Shown here in pieces: positions 1-8,130 of a stretch of DNA of 64,000 bases. This DNA is from Comamonas sp. (GTDB lineage: Bacteria > Pseudomonadota > Gammaproteobacteria > Burkholderiales > Burkholderiaceae_C), in contig JAQVCA010000008.1 of assembly GCA_028690035.1 (NCBI GenBank), positions 62,001 through 126,000 of the forward strand, written 5' to 3'. The notes under the pieces are model-generated. The model saw nothing but the letters and a program-made list of their open reading frames with translations, searched no databases and was not told the DNA's origin. Within the stretch, counting starts at the first letter, position 1. Every line of letters starts with the position of its first letter. Made by a program: the position numbers and the translations under genes.

Positions 1-590
1 ACAAACGTGCCGTAAGGGCCCTGGATGCGCAGCAAGTCGCGCGCCTTGAGCTTGTCGTATGCGTGGGTGGAGAAGCGCCCACCCTCCATGCGGCGCACAT
101 GCAGCTCCAGCAGTCCCTCGTCATTGGGCGTGTTGGCTAAGCTGTAACTGCGACGGGCGCCATCTTTGAGCAGCACATCGATGTATTGGCCGGCTTTGAA
201 CTGCAGTCCTGCGGCAGCCGGAGCCTGCAAGTGCACAATGGCTACATCTTTGCTGGGGCGCTGCACATCCACAACGCGCGCACCAGCAGTGACGACGCGT
301 TGTCCTGGTTCTTTCGGGACTGTGGGTGCATGCAGCACCAAGTTGCCCAAGGGCAATGCCATGCAAGCGCGGCATTGCCCTGGTGGGATGGGGGCAGCTC
401 CTTCTGGCGCTGGTTGGTGGTGCACGCTACCTGACTCCAACTTGAGATGGCAGCTGTTACAGGTACCAGCGCGGCAACTGTGTGGCAACCAGTAACCTGC
501 GGCAATGGCTGCGTCCAATACCGTTTGTTCGGGCGTGCAAGTAAATTGCCCGCCATGGGGTGCTAGCTGTATCTGGAAAGTCTCGGACAT
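1..590 (-). CDS. Oxygenase reductase (2Fe-2S ferredoxin + FAD domain), 3' part beyond window
   Basis: Open from an ATG at 590 to the window edge; 196 residues are visible. Residues 1-90 form a plant-type ferredoxin domain with cluster ligands C39, C44, C47 and C76 (CRAGTCNSC, then CRAC). Residues 95-196 begin a ferredoxin-reductase-type flavin domain with the RRSYSLAN FAD-binding motif at 147-153. The NAD(P)H-binding domain would lie outside the window. The family passes electrons from NAD(P)H to an oxygenase or its ferredoxin. Here the likely partner is the Rieske ferredoxin/dioxygenase encoded upstream on the same strand (inference). It is the last visible gene of the cluster, 104 bases after the CoA ligase. 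Confidence 0.85.
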   Translation of the reverse strand, partial: MSETFQIQLAPHGGQFTCTPEQTVLDAAIAAGYWLPHSCRAGTCNSCHLKLESGSVHHQPAPEGAAPIPPGQCRACMALPLGNLVLHAPTVPKEPGQRVVTAGARVVDVQRPSKDVAIVHLQAPAAAGLQFKAGQYIDVLLKDGARRSYSLANTPNDEGLLELHVRRMEGGRFSTHAYDKLKARDLLRIQGPYGTF

Positions 591-694
591 GGGAATTCCG
601 TTAGCAATTTCTTGTGGACGGAGTGCAGTAGTGAAGTTAGAGAAAACAGCACGCTGTAGTCATTCAAGACTGCCAGCGTGCTGCAAAGGCGGCC

Positions 695-2497
695 TTAGCC
701 GCACACGATGACGGCTTCTGTGCGTGGCTTGCGATGCAGAATTTGCACCTTGTCGGCACGGCGCTTGAGAACCGCACGCTGGTTGATGTAGGCCTTGTCG
801 GTAATCTCGCCTTCGTCCATGCTGGGAGGCTCGTCCAAGATCAGGGCGCGGCTGGCACTTTGCGAAGAGCCTGCGCCTTCAGCGCGCATCTTTTGCAATC
901 CAGCTTGGATGTGCGCTGCTAGCTCAGCAGGGGGCAGCGCTTTACCCTCGGGGCTAGGGAAAACCAGCAATCCCACTTCATCAGCGTCGTGGCCAGTGAC
1001 CACCACATCCTGCACCCAGGGCGACAAGGCTGTAACTGCTTTGACACGCAAGGTGCCAACGGAAACCCAGGTGCCGGTGGTGAGCTTAAAGTCTTCAGCG
1101 ACACGGCCATTGAAGAGCACCCCCTTTTCAGGGTGCTCCTTATCGACCAGCAAGCCAGCGTCGCCAATGATGTAGTAACCCTCTTCATCAAAAGCTTTTG
1201 CGGTTTGCTCGGGATCGTTGAGGTATTCGCTAAAAACCTGCGGACCTTTGACACGCATCTCCAGCTTGCCATTGTTGGGCAAGAACTTGAGGCTAGTGCC
1301 CAGTACTGGCAAACCGATGCAGCCAGGGCCATCCAGCTTCCAGTGCACATTGGTAATCAGCGGGGACGTTTCGGTGGCACCCCATGCAGAGGTGAACCAA
1401 ACAGCTTCGCCCAGCACGCTCTTGGCGCTAAGCTCCAGACGATCCCAAGTGGTTTGGGGCAGAGCAGCTGCCGCATAGAACACGCCACGCAGGCGACCGA
1501 AGAAGTCGCGTGCAAAACTTTCGTCTTCTTCCAAGAACGCAATCAAAGCATCAAAGCCCTTGGGCACGTTGAAATACAGGTTGGGCTGCACCTCACGCAG
1601 ATTGCGTACAGATTTCTCCATGAGGCCGGGAACGGGGCGACCTTCATCGATGTAAAAACTGCCTCCGTTGCACAGAGCCATATTCAGGTTGTGGTTAGAA
1701 CCAAAGGTGTGGCTCCAAGGCAGCCAGGAAACAATGACCGGCTTTTCCTCACGCAAAAATGTCCAGCTCTGGCGGATTTGCTCTTGATTCGCACACAGCA
1801 TGTGGTGCGTATTCACCACGATTTTGGGTTTGCCTGTAGATCCAGACGTGAGCAAGTATTTGGCGTGTGTTTGTGGCGTGATGCGCGCAAATGCCTCCAT
1901 CACAGCAGGTGTTTCTTTGGTACGCAACAACTCGCTGAACGAGCGTCCGGTTGCCACGCTGTAAGCGTTATGGCTCAAGACCACAGGGCAGTTTTGTCCT
2001 GCTGCACGCAAAGCGGGGCCGTACACAGCGCCATCGGACGCGTAGAGCAGACCAGGCTTGAGGTCATGCAAGATGCTGGATATCTTGCTGTACTCCTTGG
2101 CCAAACGCGAGTAGGCACTGGTAATCGCCGTAAACGGGCGGCCAATGTGCATGGTGGCAAACATCAGCAGCGCCTGCTCTAGGCTATTGTCCGAAAGGCA
2201 CACCACAGGGGCATTTTCTGGCAACCCCCAGTCCAGCAAACCTTGGGCAATGGCTCCGATCTTCTCGCGCGTTTGAGCGTAGGTCAGCTTGATCCATTCA
2301 CCATCTGGAGCGCGCTCTGCCAAGAACAAGGCATTGGGAGTGGTTTTGGCCCAGTACTCTAGCCAGTCACCAATGCAGCGAGTTACATTTTCCAGTGGAT
2401 AAGGTGACGTCAGGACAAAACCCCCATTGGGCAGGTCTTGTTTGATGACTGCTGGCGTGGCCAGCATGGCGGGATTGTTAAAAAATGAATTCCCCAT
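695..2497 (-). CDS. Feruloyl-CoA synthetase-like acyl-CoA ligase
   Basis: An AMP-forming ligase of about 600 residues. It carries the P-loop-like LLTSGSTGKPK motif, a WGATETSP motif, a YIIGDAG segment and a C-terminal VLKRRADKVQ segment typical of the feruloyl-CoA synthetase branch. The family activates aromatic carboxylic acids with ATP and CoA in the cytoplasm. The ATG at 2497 was chosen over an in-frame TTG at 2506 because AGGA lies about 10 bases before the ATG. It sits 22 bases after the periplasmic binding protein gene and is probably co-transcribed with it. No enoyl-CoA hydratase/lyase or vanillin dehydrogenase is nearby, so a ferulate pathway is not shown. The substrate is unknown. 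Confidence 0.85.
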   Translation of the reverse strand: MGNSFFNNPAMLATPAVIKQDLPNGGFVLTSPYPLENVTRCIGDWLEYWAKTTPNALFLAERAPDGEWIKLTYAQTREKIGAIAQGLLDWGLPENAPVVCLSDNSLEQALLMFATMHIGRPFTAITSAYSRLAKEYSKISSILHDLKPGLLYASDGAVYGPALRAAGQNCPVVLSHNAYSVATGRSFSELLRTKETPAVMEAFARITPQTHAKYLLTSGSTGKPKIVVNTHHMLCANQEQIRQSWTFLREEKPVIVSWLPWSHTFGSNHNLNMALCNGGSFYIDEGRPVPGLMEKSVRNLREVQPNLYFNVPKGFDALIAFLEEDESFARDFFGRLRGVFYAAAALPQTTWDRLELSAKSVLGEAVWFTSAWGATETSPLITNVHWKLDGPGCIGLPVLGTSLKFLPNNGKLEMRVKGPQVFSEYLNDPEQTAKAFDEEGYYIIGDAGLLVDKEHPEKGVLFNGRVAEDFKLTTGTWVSVGTLRVKAVTALSPWVQDVVVTGHDADEVGLLVFPSPEGKALPPAELAAHIQAGLQKMRAEGAGSSQSASRALILDEPPSMDEGEITDKAYINQRAVLKRRADKVQILHRKPRTEAVIVCG

Positions 2498-2519
2498 GAT
2501 GTCCAATTCCTACGCAGAT

Positions 2520-3659
2520 TTACTTCAAGAGTTTCCAGGAGCTCTTTTCAATCGTGACCAAGACGCGGCCATCCGCTCCGAAGCCAGAGTGGTCGGTAGG
2601 ACTCATGGTGATCACACCGTGTGTAACGGGCAGCTTTTCGGTTTTCTCAATAGCGTCACGCAGTGCGGCGCGGAATTCTGGTGTACCGGGTTGGGCCTTG
2701 CCAGCGATGGTGGTAACGGCCTTGTCTAGCACCAGATAGGCATCGTGGGCGTAGGCGCCAAAGGGGCTGCGCGAGCCGGTGCCATGCTTGCCTTCATATG
2801 CTGCCAAGTAGTCCAAGCCTGGTTTTTTGCTGGGGTGACCATCGGGCAGTTGCTCGGCAACCAAAATGTTGCCCGTCGGTAGAACCACGCCTTCATCGGC
2901 TGTGCCAGAGACGCGCAGGAAGTCGTTGTTGGCTACGCCGTGGGTTTGATACAGCTGGCCTTTGTAGCCACGCTCGCGCAACGAGCGCATGGGCAAGGCT
3001 GCCGGTGTACCGCTGGCTGCGATGAACACAGCCTGAGGCTTGCTCTGGATGAGCTTGAGCGTTTGTGCGGTCACGCTTTGGTCGCTGCGGGCGTAACGTT
3101 CAACGGCTACCAGTTTGATACCTTGCTCGGCTGCACCCTTTTGCACGTCTTGCAGCCAGCCTTCTCCGTATGCATCGCTAAAGCCAATGAAGGCTATGCT
3201 CTGAATACCGTTGGCCTTCATGTGCTCAAACAGCGCCGAGGACATCACGCTGATCGACTGGGGCAGGGGGAACACCCATTCTATTTGCTTGGGCTGGAAC
3301 GGTGCCAATGCCAGCAAAGGAGTTTTGCTATCGGTTGCAGCCTCGGCAATGGCCAAAGATGTAGGTACGGTGGTGGAGCCAATGATGGCATCTACTTTCT
3401 CGGCATCGACAAAGCGGCGTCCGTTTTTCGCAGCTTGGCTTGGATCGGAGGCATCGTTCAAGAAGATGTAGTTCACAGGCAAGCCGCCCAGGGTTTTGGG
3501 CAGCAGGTCAATGCTGTTTTTTTCAGCAATGCCCAAAGAGGCGGCTGGACCAGTTGTGCTCAGCGATACACCGATATTGATGGTTTGTGCTTGAGCCATA
3601 GCTGGAAGAACCAAGCTGCTGGCAAGAGCGATAGCAGTAAGTGCGTGGCGACGTCGCAT
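2520..3659 (-). CDS. Branched-chain-amino-acid-type ABC transporter substrate-binding protein
   Basis: 379 residues with a clear Sec signal peptide (MRRR, hydrophobic core, cleavage after AMAQA near residue 24). The mature protein has the type I periplasmic-binding fold of the LivJ/Leu-Ile-Val family (INIGVSLSTTGPAASLG start; IAFIGFSDAYGEGW in the middle). Many relatives bind aromatic acids rather than amino acids. Position between the nitronate monooxygenase-like gene and the CoA ligase suggests it delivers the aromatic substrate of the cluster (inference). No permease or ATPase genes are present in the visible part, so partners must be beyond base 1 or elsewhere. Confidence 0.85.
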   Translation of the reverse strand: MRRRHALTAIALASSLVLPAMAQAQTINIGVSLSTTGPAASLGIAEKNSIDLLPKTLGGLPVNYIFLNDASDPSQAAKNGRRFVDAEKVDAIIGSTTVPTSLAIAEAATDSKTPLLALAPFQPKQIEWVFPLPQSISVMSSALFEHMKANGIQSIAFIGFSDAYGEGWLQDVQKGAAEQGIKLVAVERYARSDQSVTAQTLKLIQSKPQAVFIAASGTPAALPMRSLRERGYKGQLYQTHGVANNDFLRVSGTADEGVVLPTGNILVAEQLPDGHPSKKPGLDYLAAYEGKHGTGSRSPFGAYAHDAYLVLDKAVTTIAGKAQPGTPEFRAALRDAIEKTEKLPVTHGVITMSPTDHSGFGADGRVLVTIEKSSWKLLK

Positions 3660-3719
3660 GATTTTGTCTCTCGTTAAAAGTTTTAAAATAAAAATGCCAA
3701 AAATAATTCAGTATTTAAA

Positions 3720-4745
3720 TTACTGAGGGTGATTTTTGGCGGCATAAAGTGGTAGTAGCTGGGCCAGATCTGTTTGCTCTTTTATGAGGGCAGCAGCGTA
3801 TCCGGCACGCAATTCCTGAACCACATCTTCTACTTGGGATATGCGATCAATACCGCCAACACCATGACCTGCAGACCAAACGGATTTCCAAGCCTTGGGT
3901 GCTGAGGCAATATCACCAGAGAAATCTATTTTTTTCTCTTCTTTCAGCTGCTCAGCAGTAAAACCTGCTTGATCTAGGGTGGGCTTCAGCCAGTTGGCAA
4001 GCACCCCGGAAACTGCTTTGGTTTGCACCAAATCTTCAATCTTGCTGGTAATGAGTAGTTCGCGATAGGCTGGTGCAGCCAAGCTTTCATTGGTGGCAAT
4101 AAACCGAGTGCCTGCCAAAACAAAATCTGCTCCAAGCAGCTGGGCTGCACGCACATCGGTACCAGTAGTAATGGCGCCAGCAAGACCAATCGGGCCTTTC
4201 CAGAAACGACGAACCTCAGCTAGCAAAGCAAATGGGTGGTAATGGCCAGTATGTCCACCGGCCCCATTGGTCACCAGCACCAGAACATCAGCACCGGCAT
4301 CGGCAGCTTTGCGTGCCAACGTGGGCGTGGTGATATCAGCCATCACCACGCCGCCGTAGCCATGCACAGTTTCCAAAACACGTTTAGGACTGCCTAGCGC
4401 TGTCGAAACCACTTTGGGTTGGTACTTTTCGACCAGTGCAATTTCAGCTGCGAAACGGTCGTAACTGCTGTGCACGATCATGTTCAGTGCCCATGCGGCA
4501 TGTGGGCCAATGTTTTGCACTTCCTGGCTGGTGTGGGCCATCCACTCCTCAAGTGCTTCAATATTGCGAGCATTCGCAGCAGGGTAGGCGCCGATAATTC
4601 CAGCACGAGCGCAAGCAATGACCAAGTCTGGGCCACTGACCAAGAACATAGGAGCGGCCATGACGGGCAAAGCGCTGGTTGCCAATAAGTTCATAAAGGA
4701 CTTTTGTGCTTCGGTGAGCTGACGATCCATGGATGTAGATGTCAT
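3720..4745 (-). CDS. Nitronate monooxygenase-like flavoprotein (NPD family)
   Basis: 341 residues, a TIM-barrel FMN protein of the nitronate monooxygenase/2-nitropropane dioxygenase family. Visible marks are the N-terminal PVMAAPMFLVSGPDLVIAC segment, the GAGGHTGHYH loop carrying the family histidine near residue 170, and GADFVLAGTRF for phosphate binding. Characterised members oxidise alkyl nitronates; others are enoyl reductases or have no known substrate. The gene lies between the dihydrodiol-dehydrogenase-like SDR and the binding protein on the same strand, so a role in the same pathway is plausible but unproven. ATG start at 4745. Confidence 0.82.
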   Translation of the reverse strand: MTSTSMDRQLTEAQKSFMNLLATSALPVMAAPMFLVSGPDLVIACARAGIIGAYPAANARNIEALEEWMAHTSQEVQNIGPHAAWALNMIVHSSYDRFAAEIALVEKYQPKVVSTALGSPKRVLETVHGYGGVVMADITTPTLARKAADAGADVLVLVTNGAGGHTGHYHPFALLAEVRRFWKGPIGLAGAITTGTDVRAAQLLGADFVLAGTRFIATNESLAAPAYRELLITSKIEDLVQTKAVSGVLANWLKPTLDQAGFTAEQLKEEKKIDFSGDIASAPKAWKSVWSAGHGVGGIDRISQVEDVVQELRAGYAAALIKEQTDLAQLLPLYAAKNHPQ

Positions 4746-4822
4746 TTTTTGAGCCCTATCTTTTTTGGATAAATTGCAAAATGCGTATGGAGTGAATTTC
4801 CAATAATTAATATTGGATCTAT

Positions 4823-5617
4823 TTAACGCAAGGGCCTGATTTCCCAGCCGCCATCGCTTTGAATAATCGCGGCGGTAGTTGCGCAGCTATTTTCCTTGGA
4901 GGCCAATAAGACATAATGGCCAGCATGGTCTTCAGGTTGTGCAATAAAACGCAGCGGAGTGACGTTGGCCACGTTTTCTTCAAATCCAGGGATCGCAGAG
5001 AGGCTTTTTCCCTGTTTGCCCAAGCTCACAGGGCCACGCAGCGGGGTAACCGTACCGCCAGGGGCTACACCATTTACCCGTACCTCAGGGGCAAACTCGT
5101 AGGCCAGCTGTTTAATTAATCCGACACCGGCATGTTTAGAAGCGACATACAGCGGGCCACCACCACCTGCATAGAAAGCAGAGTTGGATAGCGTGAAAAT
5201 CATGCTGCCACCACTGGCGCGTAAATTTGGTGCTGCAGCGTGAGCTGCCAAGACATAACCTTTGACATTGACGCCAAAGATTTCGTCAAAGCTCTCAGCG
5301 ACTTTTTCAATGGGCATCTTTTCCAGCTTGGCAAAGAAGTCCCAAACGCCGGCATTACCCACCAGCGTATCGAGCTTGCCAAAGCGGGCGACCGTGGCTT
5401 CAACGGCTGCTTGGTTGTCCGCGGGAGAGCGCACATCGCCCATCAAGGTCAAGACTTTGTCGCCAAACTCATCCTGCAAGCCTTGTGCTTGTTCGGCGCT
5501 GCGCACCATGACACCAACGCCAGTGCAACCTTCAGCAATAAAGCGTTTGACCACAGCACGACCAATGCCGGAGGCACCGCCCGTCACCAAGGCAACGTAT
5601 CCATCTAGCCAGCCCAT
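4823..5617 (-). CDS. cis-Dihydrodiol dehydrogenase-like short-chain dehydrogenase
   Basis: 264 residues. Rossmann motif GGASGIGR at 13-20, NAG at 88-90, catalytic S144 or S146, Y157 and K161 (YVASK). Length and the LVGNAGVWD and GGGGPLYVASKH segments resemble BphB/HcaB-type enzymes. These oxidise the cis-dihydrodiol made by a ring-hydroxylating dioxygenase to a catechol using NAD+. The dioxygenase genes lie just upstream, across a 220-base gap with strong inverted repeats. AGGAG precedes the ATG at 5617. The substrate cannot be named from sequence. Confidence 0.85.
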   Translation of the reverse strand: MGWLDGYVALVTGGASGIGRAVVKRFIAEGCTGVGVMVRSAEQAQGLQDEFGDKVLTLMGDVRSPADNQAAVEATVARFGKLDTLVGNAGVWDFFAKLEKMPIEKVAESFDEIFGVNVKGYVLAAHAAAPNLRASGGSMIFTLSNSAFYAGGGGPLYVASKHAGVGLIKQLAYEFAPEVRVNGVAPGGTVTPLRGPVSLGKQGKSLSAIPGFEENVANVTPLRFIAQPEDHAGHYVLLASKENSCATTAAIIQSDGGWEIRPLR

Positions 5618-5700
5618 AAATGCTCCTGCTCTTATTTTGTTTTCAAAGGTTTAGGCTGACTTCGCGGTCACACCTAATAAAAATTGATAAACATTGGAAG

Positions 5701-5748
5701 ATTTCGCGTTAATTGCGAAATATATGCTTTTTTATCGAGATAAAAAAT
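5701..5748. promoter_or_regulatory. Two adjacent palindromes upstream of the SDR gene
   Basis: In the AT-rich gap before the SDR, 5701-5721 is an interrupted palindrome (ATTTCGC, 7-base spacer, GCGAAAT). Bases 5729-5748 form a second one (TTTTTTATC, GA, GATAAAAAA). The first has operator-like geometry for a dimeric regulator. Both lie 85-130 bases upstream of the SDR ATG on the minus strand. The function is inferred only from symmetry and position. Confidence 0.4.
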
Positions 5749-5764
5749 TTATCCGTAAACCTTA

Positions 5765-5796
5765 CCCGCCCATCTGTCGCAATGGCAGATGGGCGG
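5765..5796 (-). other. Strong GC hairpin after the dioxygenase beta-subunit gene
   Basis: CCCGCCCATCTG pairs with CAGATGGGCGG around a 9-base loop, 42-73 bases past the beta-subunit stop codon. No immediate U-run follows on the minus strand; a run of Ts appears only about 20 bases later. It may act as an RNA-stability hairpin, weak terminator or processing site separating the dioxygenase genes from the SDR-to-reductase genes. Confidence 0.45.
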
Positions 5797-5837
5797 AGGA
5801 GAGTTTGCGCGCTCTTGCTATTGGAGTGAGCGTGGGT

Positions 5838-6374
5838 TTAGAGGAAGGTGTTGAGGTTCTTCGACATGAAGACCGATTGGGTGATCAAGATCTTGCGGCG
5901 AGCAATCTTGAAGCTCTCACCATCGGCGCGAATCAAGTCTTCGCGGCGCCCCACCAGCAGGTCGTTGTCTTTTTCCACGCGACTGCGGTAGTTGACGAAG
6001 CTGGAGTGCACGATGAACTCACCGGGATGCTCGCCTTGATAGACCTCAATGCCACTGACCACGTGGGCATGACGCGTGGCTGGATCTTCAGCCCAGGCAC
6101 TCGGTTGCTTGAAGCGGGTGATGCGGCGCGTCAGATCCAGCAGGGTGTCGTTGTACAAGGCACCACCATCGATGCGATAAGCCCCGTTCTTGTCGTGACG
6201 GCGACGGTTTTCCATGGTCGGCATCCAGTAGTGGATGTCTTCGGCCATCAGGGCCAGCCAATCGTCCCAGCGCTCGTGATCCAGCAGTCGAGCTTCACGG
6301 TAGAGAAATTGCTCGATACGACGTTGGGTTTCAGCGTCTACGGAAATTTCAGTAGGTGCGGTGACGGCGTTCAT
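5838..6374 (-). CDS. Aromatic-ring-hydroxylating dioxygenase, beta (small) subunit
   Basis: 178 residues from the ATG at 6374, which overlaps the alpha-subunit stop as ATGA; an upstream in-frame extension to 6437 lies inside the alpha gene and is rejected. The NTF2-like small subunit is recognised by FLYREARLLDHERWDDWLALM near the start, DIHYWMP, and the C-terminal ILITQSVFMSKNLNTFL. Beta subunits give structural support to the alpha3beta3 hexamer. The overlap implies translational coupling with the alpha subunit and equal expression. Confidence 0.92.
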   Translation of the reverse strand: MNAVTAPTEISVDAETQRRIEQFLYREARLLDHERWDDWLALMAEDIHYWMPTMENRRRHDKNGAYRIDGGALYNDTLLDLTRRITRFKQPSAWAEDPATRHAHVVSGIEVYQGEHPGEFIVHSSFVNYRSRVEKDNDLLVGRREDLIRADGESFKIARRKILITQSVFMSKNLNTFL

Positions 6375-7759
6375 GCGGCCTCCTGGGTGTTGGTGGTAGG
6401 CATTTTGGGAATGTCGCGCTGAGGCACGTCTTTCCACTCTTGGGCTTTCATCAAATCCAGCCAGCGTTGGTAGAACGCGCGCTGGTTTGCTTCATTGATC
6501 TGACCACGGAAGACGTTGCCGGGCAGATCGGTATCGGTGATGCGGGTGTTTTGGCCCAGGCCCAAGTACAGGTCTTGTTGACGGGTAACAAAACCAGCGT
6601 TGGTCTTGGTGCTGTATTCCCAGTTTTCGCCATCGTCCATTTCGAACACGCCCGAGGGGCTGAAGGTCATCATGGTGCCCTTGCGCCATTTGTCCTTGAT
6701 TTCCTGCGGAGCGTTCTTGTTGACGAAAGTCCAGGTGTGCAGCTCAATTTGGTTAGGGCCGCGCGGATGCCAGGTGCGGAAGGTGTTTTGACCAGGCAGG
6801 AACGAGGTGTTGGGGAACAAGGTGCAAGAAGAGATGGCACCGATCATGCGCGAACGCACCTCGCCCAGACGCTCTGCAACCTTGGGCTGCAACACGTACA
6901 GGTACTTCATCAAGTCTTTGTCGCCCAGCGTGGCGCAGTTGCCCACGATGTCTTGGTTGAACTCCCAGCCGTGGCCGTTGAAGTTCACTTGGTAAGACTG
7001 GTCGGGGAACTTGTGCACTTCCGCCACCGGGCCACCAACCATGGCGCGTGCGCCTGAGTCGTGCGTCCAGCCAGCGTGCAGGATGTCGCCGACAAAGTTT
7101 TCCGAGGCGTATTTCCAGTTGCACTGAATCACCGACTTGACGCAGCCGCCCACAAACTCGGTACCGCCTTCGTCCATATCGAAGATGGCATCCAGGTAGT
7201 AGCGGAAGTCACCCAGGTACTCAGCCAGCGAAGGTGCTTGCGGATCCAGCGTGGCAAAGATCAAGCCCTTATAGCTTTCCACTTTGGCCACTGGGTGCAG
7301 GCTGTGCTCGCTCTTGTCCATGCCGGCGGCTTCGTAGGCTTCGGAAGCGTGCATGCCCTTGAGTGCGCCATCGATGCCAAAGGCCCAGCCGTGGTAATTG
7401 CAGACAAACTGGCGCGTGTTGCCCAAGTCGGCAAAAGTCACCTTGTTGCCGCGGTGCGGGCAGGTGTTGAGGAAGCCGCGAATGGAGTTGTCTTTTTGGC
7501 GGACGATGATGACATTATCCTCCCCCATATAGGTGGCCACAAAGTCACCAGCTTTAGGGATTTGGGACTCATGGCCCACAAACAGCCAGCAGCGGGCAAA
7601 AATCTTTTCTAGTTCCTGCTCGTAAATCTCACGGTCCCAGAAAATGTCGCGCGACATGCGGCCCTTTTCTAAGTCCATCAGACGATCTAGGCTGGCCATG
7701 GCCTCAACGGTCGGGCGGCGCTTGAGCCGATCGGGCGAGTTGCAGGGGGTTTGACTCAT
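6371..7759 (-). CDS. Aromatic-ring-hydroxylating dioxygenase, alpha (catalytic) subunit
   Basis: 462 residues. The N-terminal Rieske domain has C100, H102, C120 and H123 (CPHRGN, then CNYHGW). The catalytic domain has the bridging D225 and iron ligands H228 and H233 (GDILHAGWTH), with a third carboxylate near 375-376 (MDDGENW). The enzyme adds O2 to an aromatic ring to give a cis-dihydrodiol. AAGGAG lies upstream of the ATG at 7759. With the ferredoxin, the beta subunit and the reductase the cluster encodes a complete three-component system. The substrate is not evident. Confidence 0.93.
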   Translation of the reverse strand: MSQTPCNSPDRLKRRPTVEAMASLDRLMDLEKGRMSRDIFWDREIYEQELEKIFARCWLFVGHESQIPKAGDFVATYMGEDNVIIVRQKDNSIRGFLNTCPHRGNKVTFADLGNTRQFVCNYHGWAFGIDGALKGMHASEAYEAAGMDKSEHSLHPVAKVESYKGLIFATLDPQAPSLAEYLGDFRYYLDAIFDMDEGGTEFVGGCVKSVIQCNWKYASENFVGDILHAGWTHDSGARAMVGGPVAEVHKFPDQSYQVNFNGHGWEFNQDIVGNCATLGDKDLMKYLYVLQPKVAERLGEVRSRMIGAISSCTLFPNTSFLPGQNTFRTWHPRGPNQIELHTWTFVNKNAPQEIKDKWRKGTMMTFSPSGVFEMDDGENWEYSTKTNAGFVTRQQDLYLGLGQNTRITDTDLPGNVFRGQINEANQRAFYQRWLDLMKAQEWKDVPQRDIPKMPTTNTQEAA

Positions 7760-7771
7760 ATTGTTTGCTCC

Positions 7772-8119
7772 TTAAATGCCGCCAGTTGCTTCATCAGCTT
7801 CTTGGCTTAGATTCACCAGTACGTCGTCGCCTTGCAGTTCCACTTTGTAGGTACGCAAAGCCACTTCGCACGGCCAGCTCATGGGCTGACCGCTGGGGAT
7901 ATGAAACGTCCCGTCGTGTACGGGGCAAGCAATCAGGTCGCCGTCCACGATCTCACCCTCAGACAATGAAGCCGTCGCGTGCGTGCAGCCGTCTTGGGTT
8001 GCGTAATAAGTACCGTCAATGTTGTAGACAGCCAGCTCACAGCCACCGACCATTTGCTTACGCACTTGGCCTGGTGGCAGTTCACCCTTCTTGAACAAAT
8101 AGATAGGTTGTTCAGTCAT
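7772..8119 (-). CDS. Rieske-type [2Fe-2S] ferredoxin of the dioxygenase
   Basis: 115 residues from the ATG at 8119, which has AGGAG about 8 bases upstream. The Rieske motif is C45-x-H47 and C65-x2-H68 (CTHATAS, CPVHDG), as in BphF/HcaC-type ferredoxins. It should carry single electrons from the reductase (1-590) to the alpha subunit. Located 12 bases before the alpha gene. A longer in-frame reading from 8239 overlaps the LigB gene and is not used. Confidence 0.92.
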   Translation of the reverse strand: MTEQPIYLFKKGELPPGQVRKQMVGGCELAVYNIDGTYYATQDGCTHATASLSEGEIVDGDLIACPVHDGTFHIPSGQPMSWPCEVALRTYKVELQGDDVLVNLSQEADEATGGI

Positions 8120-8130
8120 GCAAAACTCCT

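Noticed and set aside
695-2497. Assigning the CoA ligase as a true ferulate pathway enzyme
   Set aside because: No feruloyl-CoA hydratase/lyase or vanillin dehydrogenase gene is present, so only family-level naming is supported.
5729-5748. The A/T palindrome as a transcription terminator or replication origin
   Set aside because: The stem has only two G-C pairs, so it is too weak for a terminator, and no DnaA-box cluster or replication gene is nearby.
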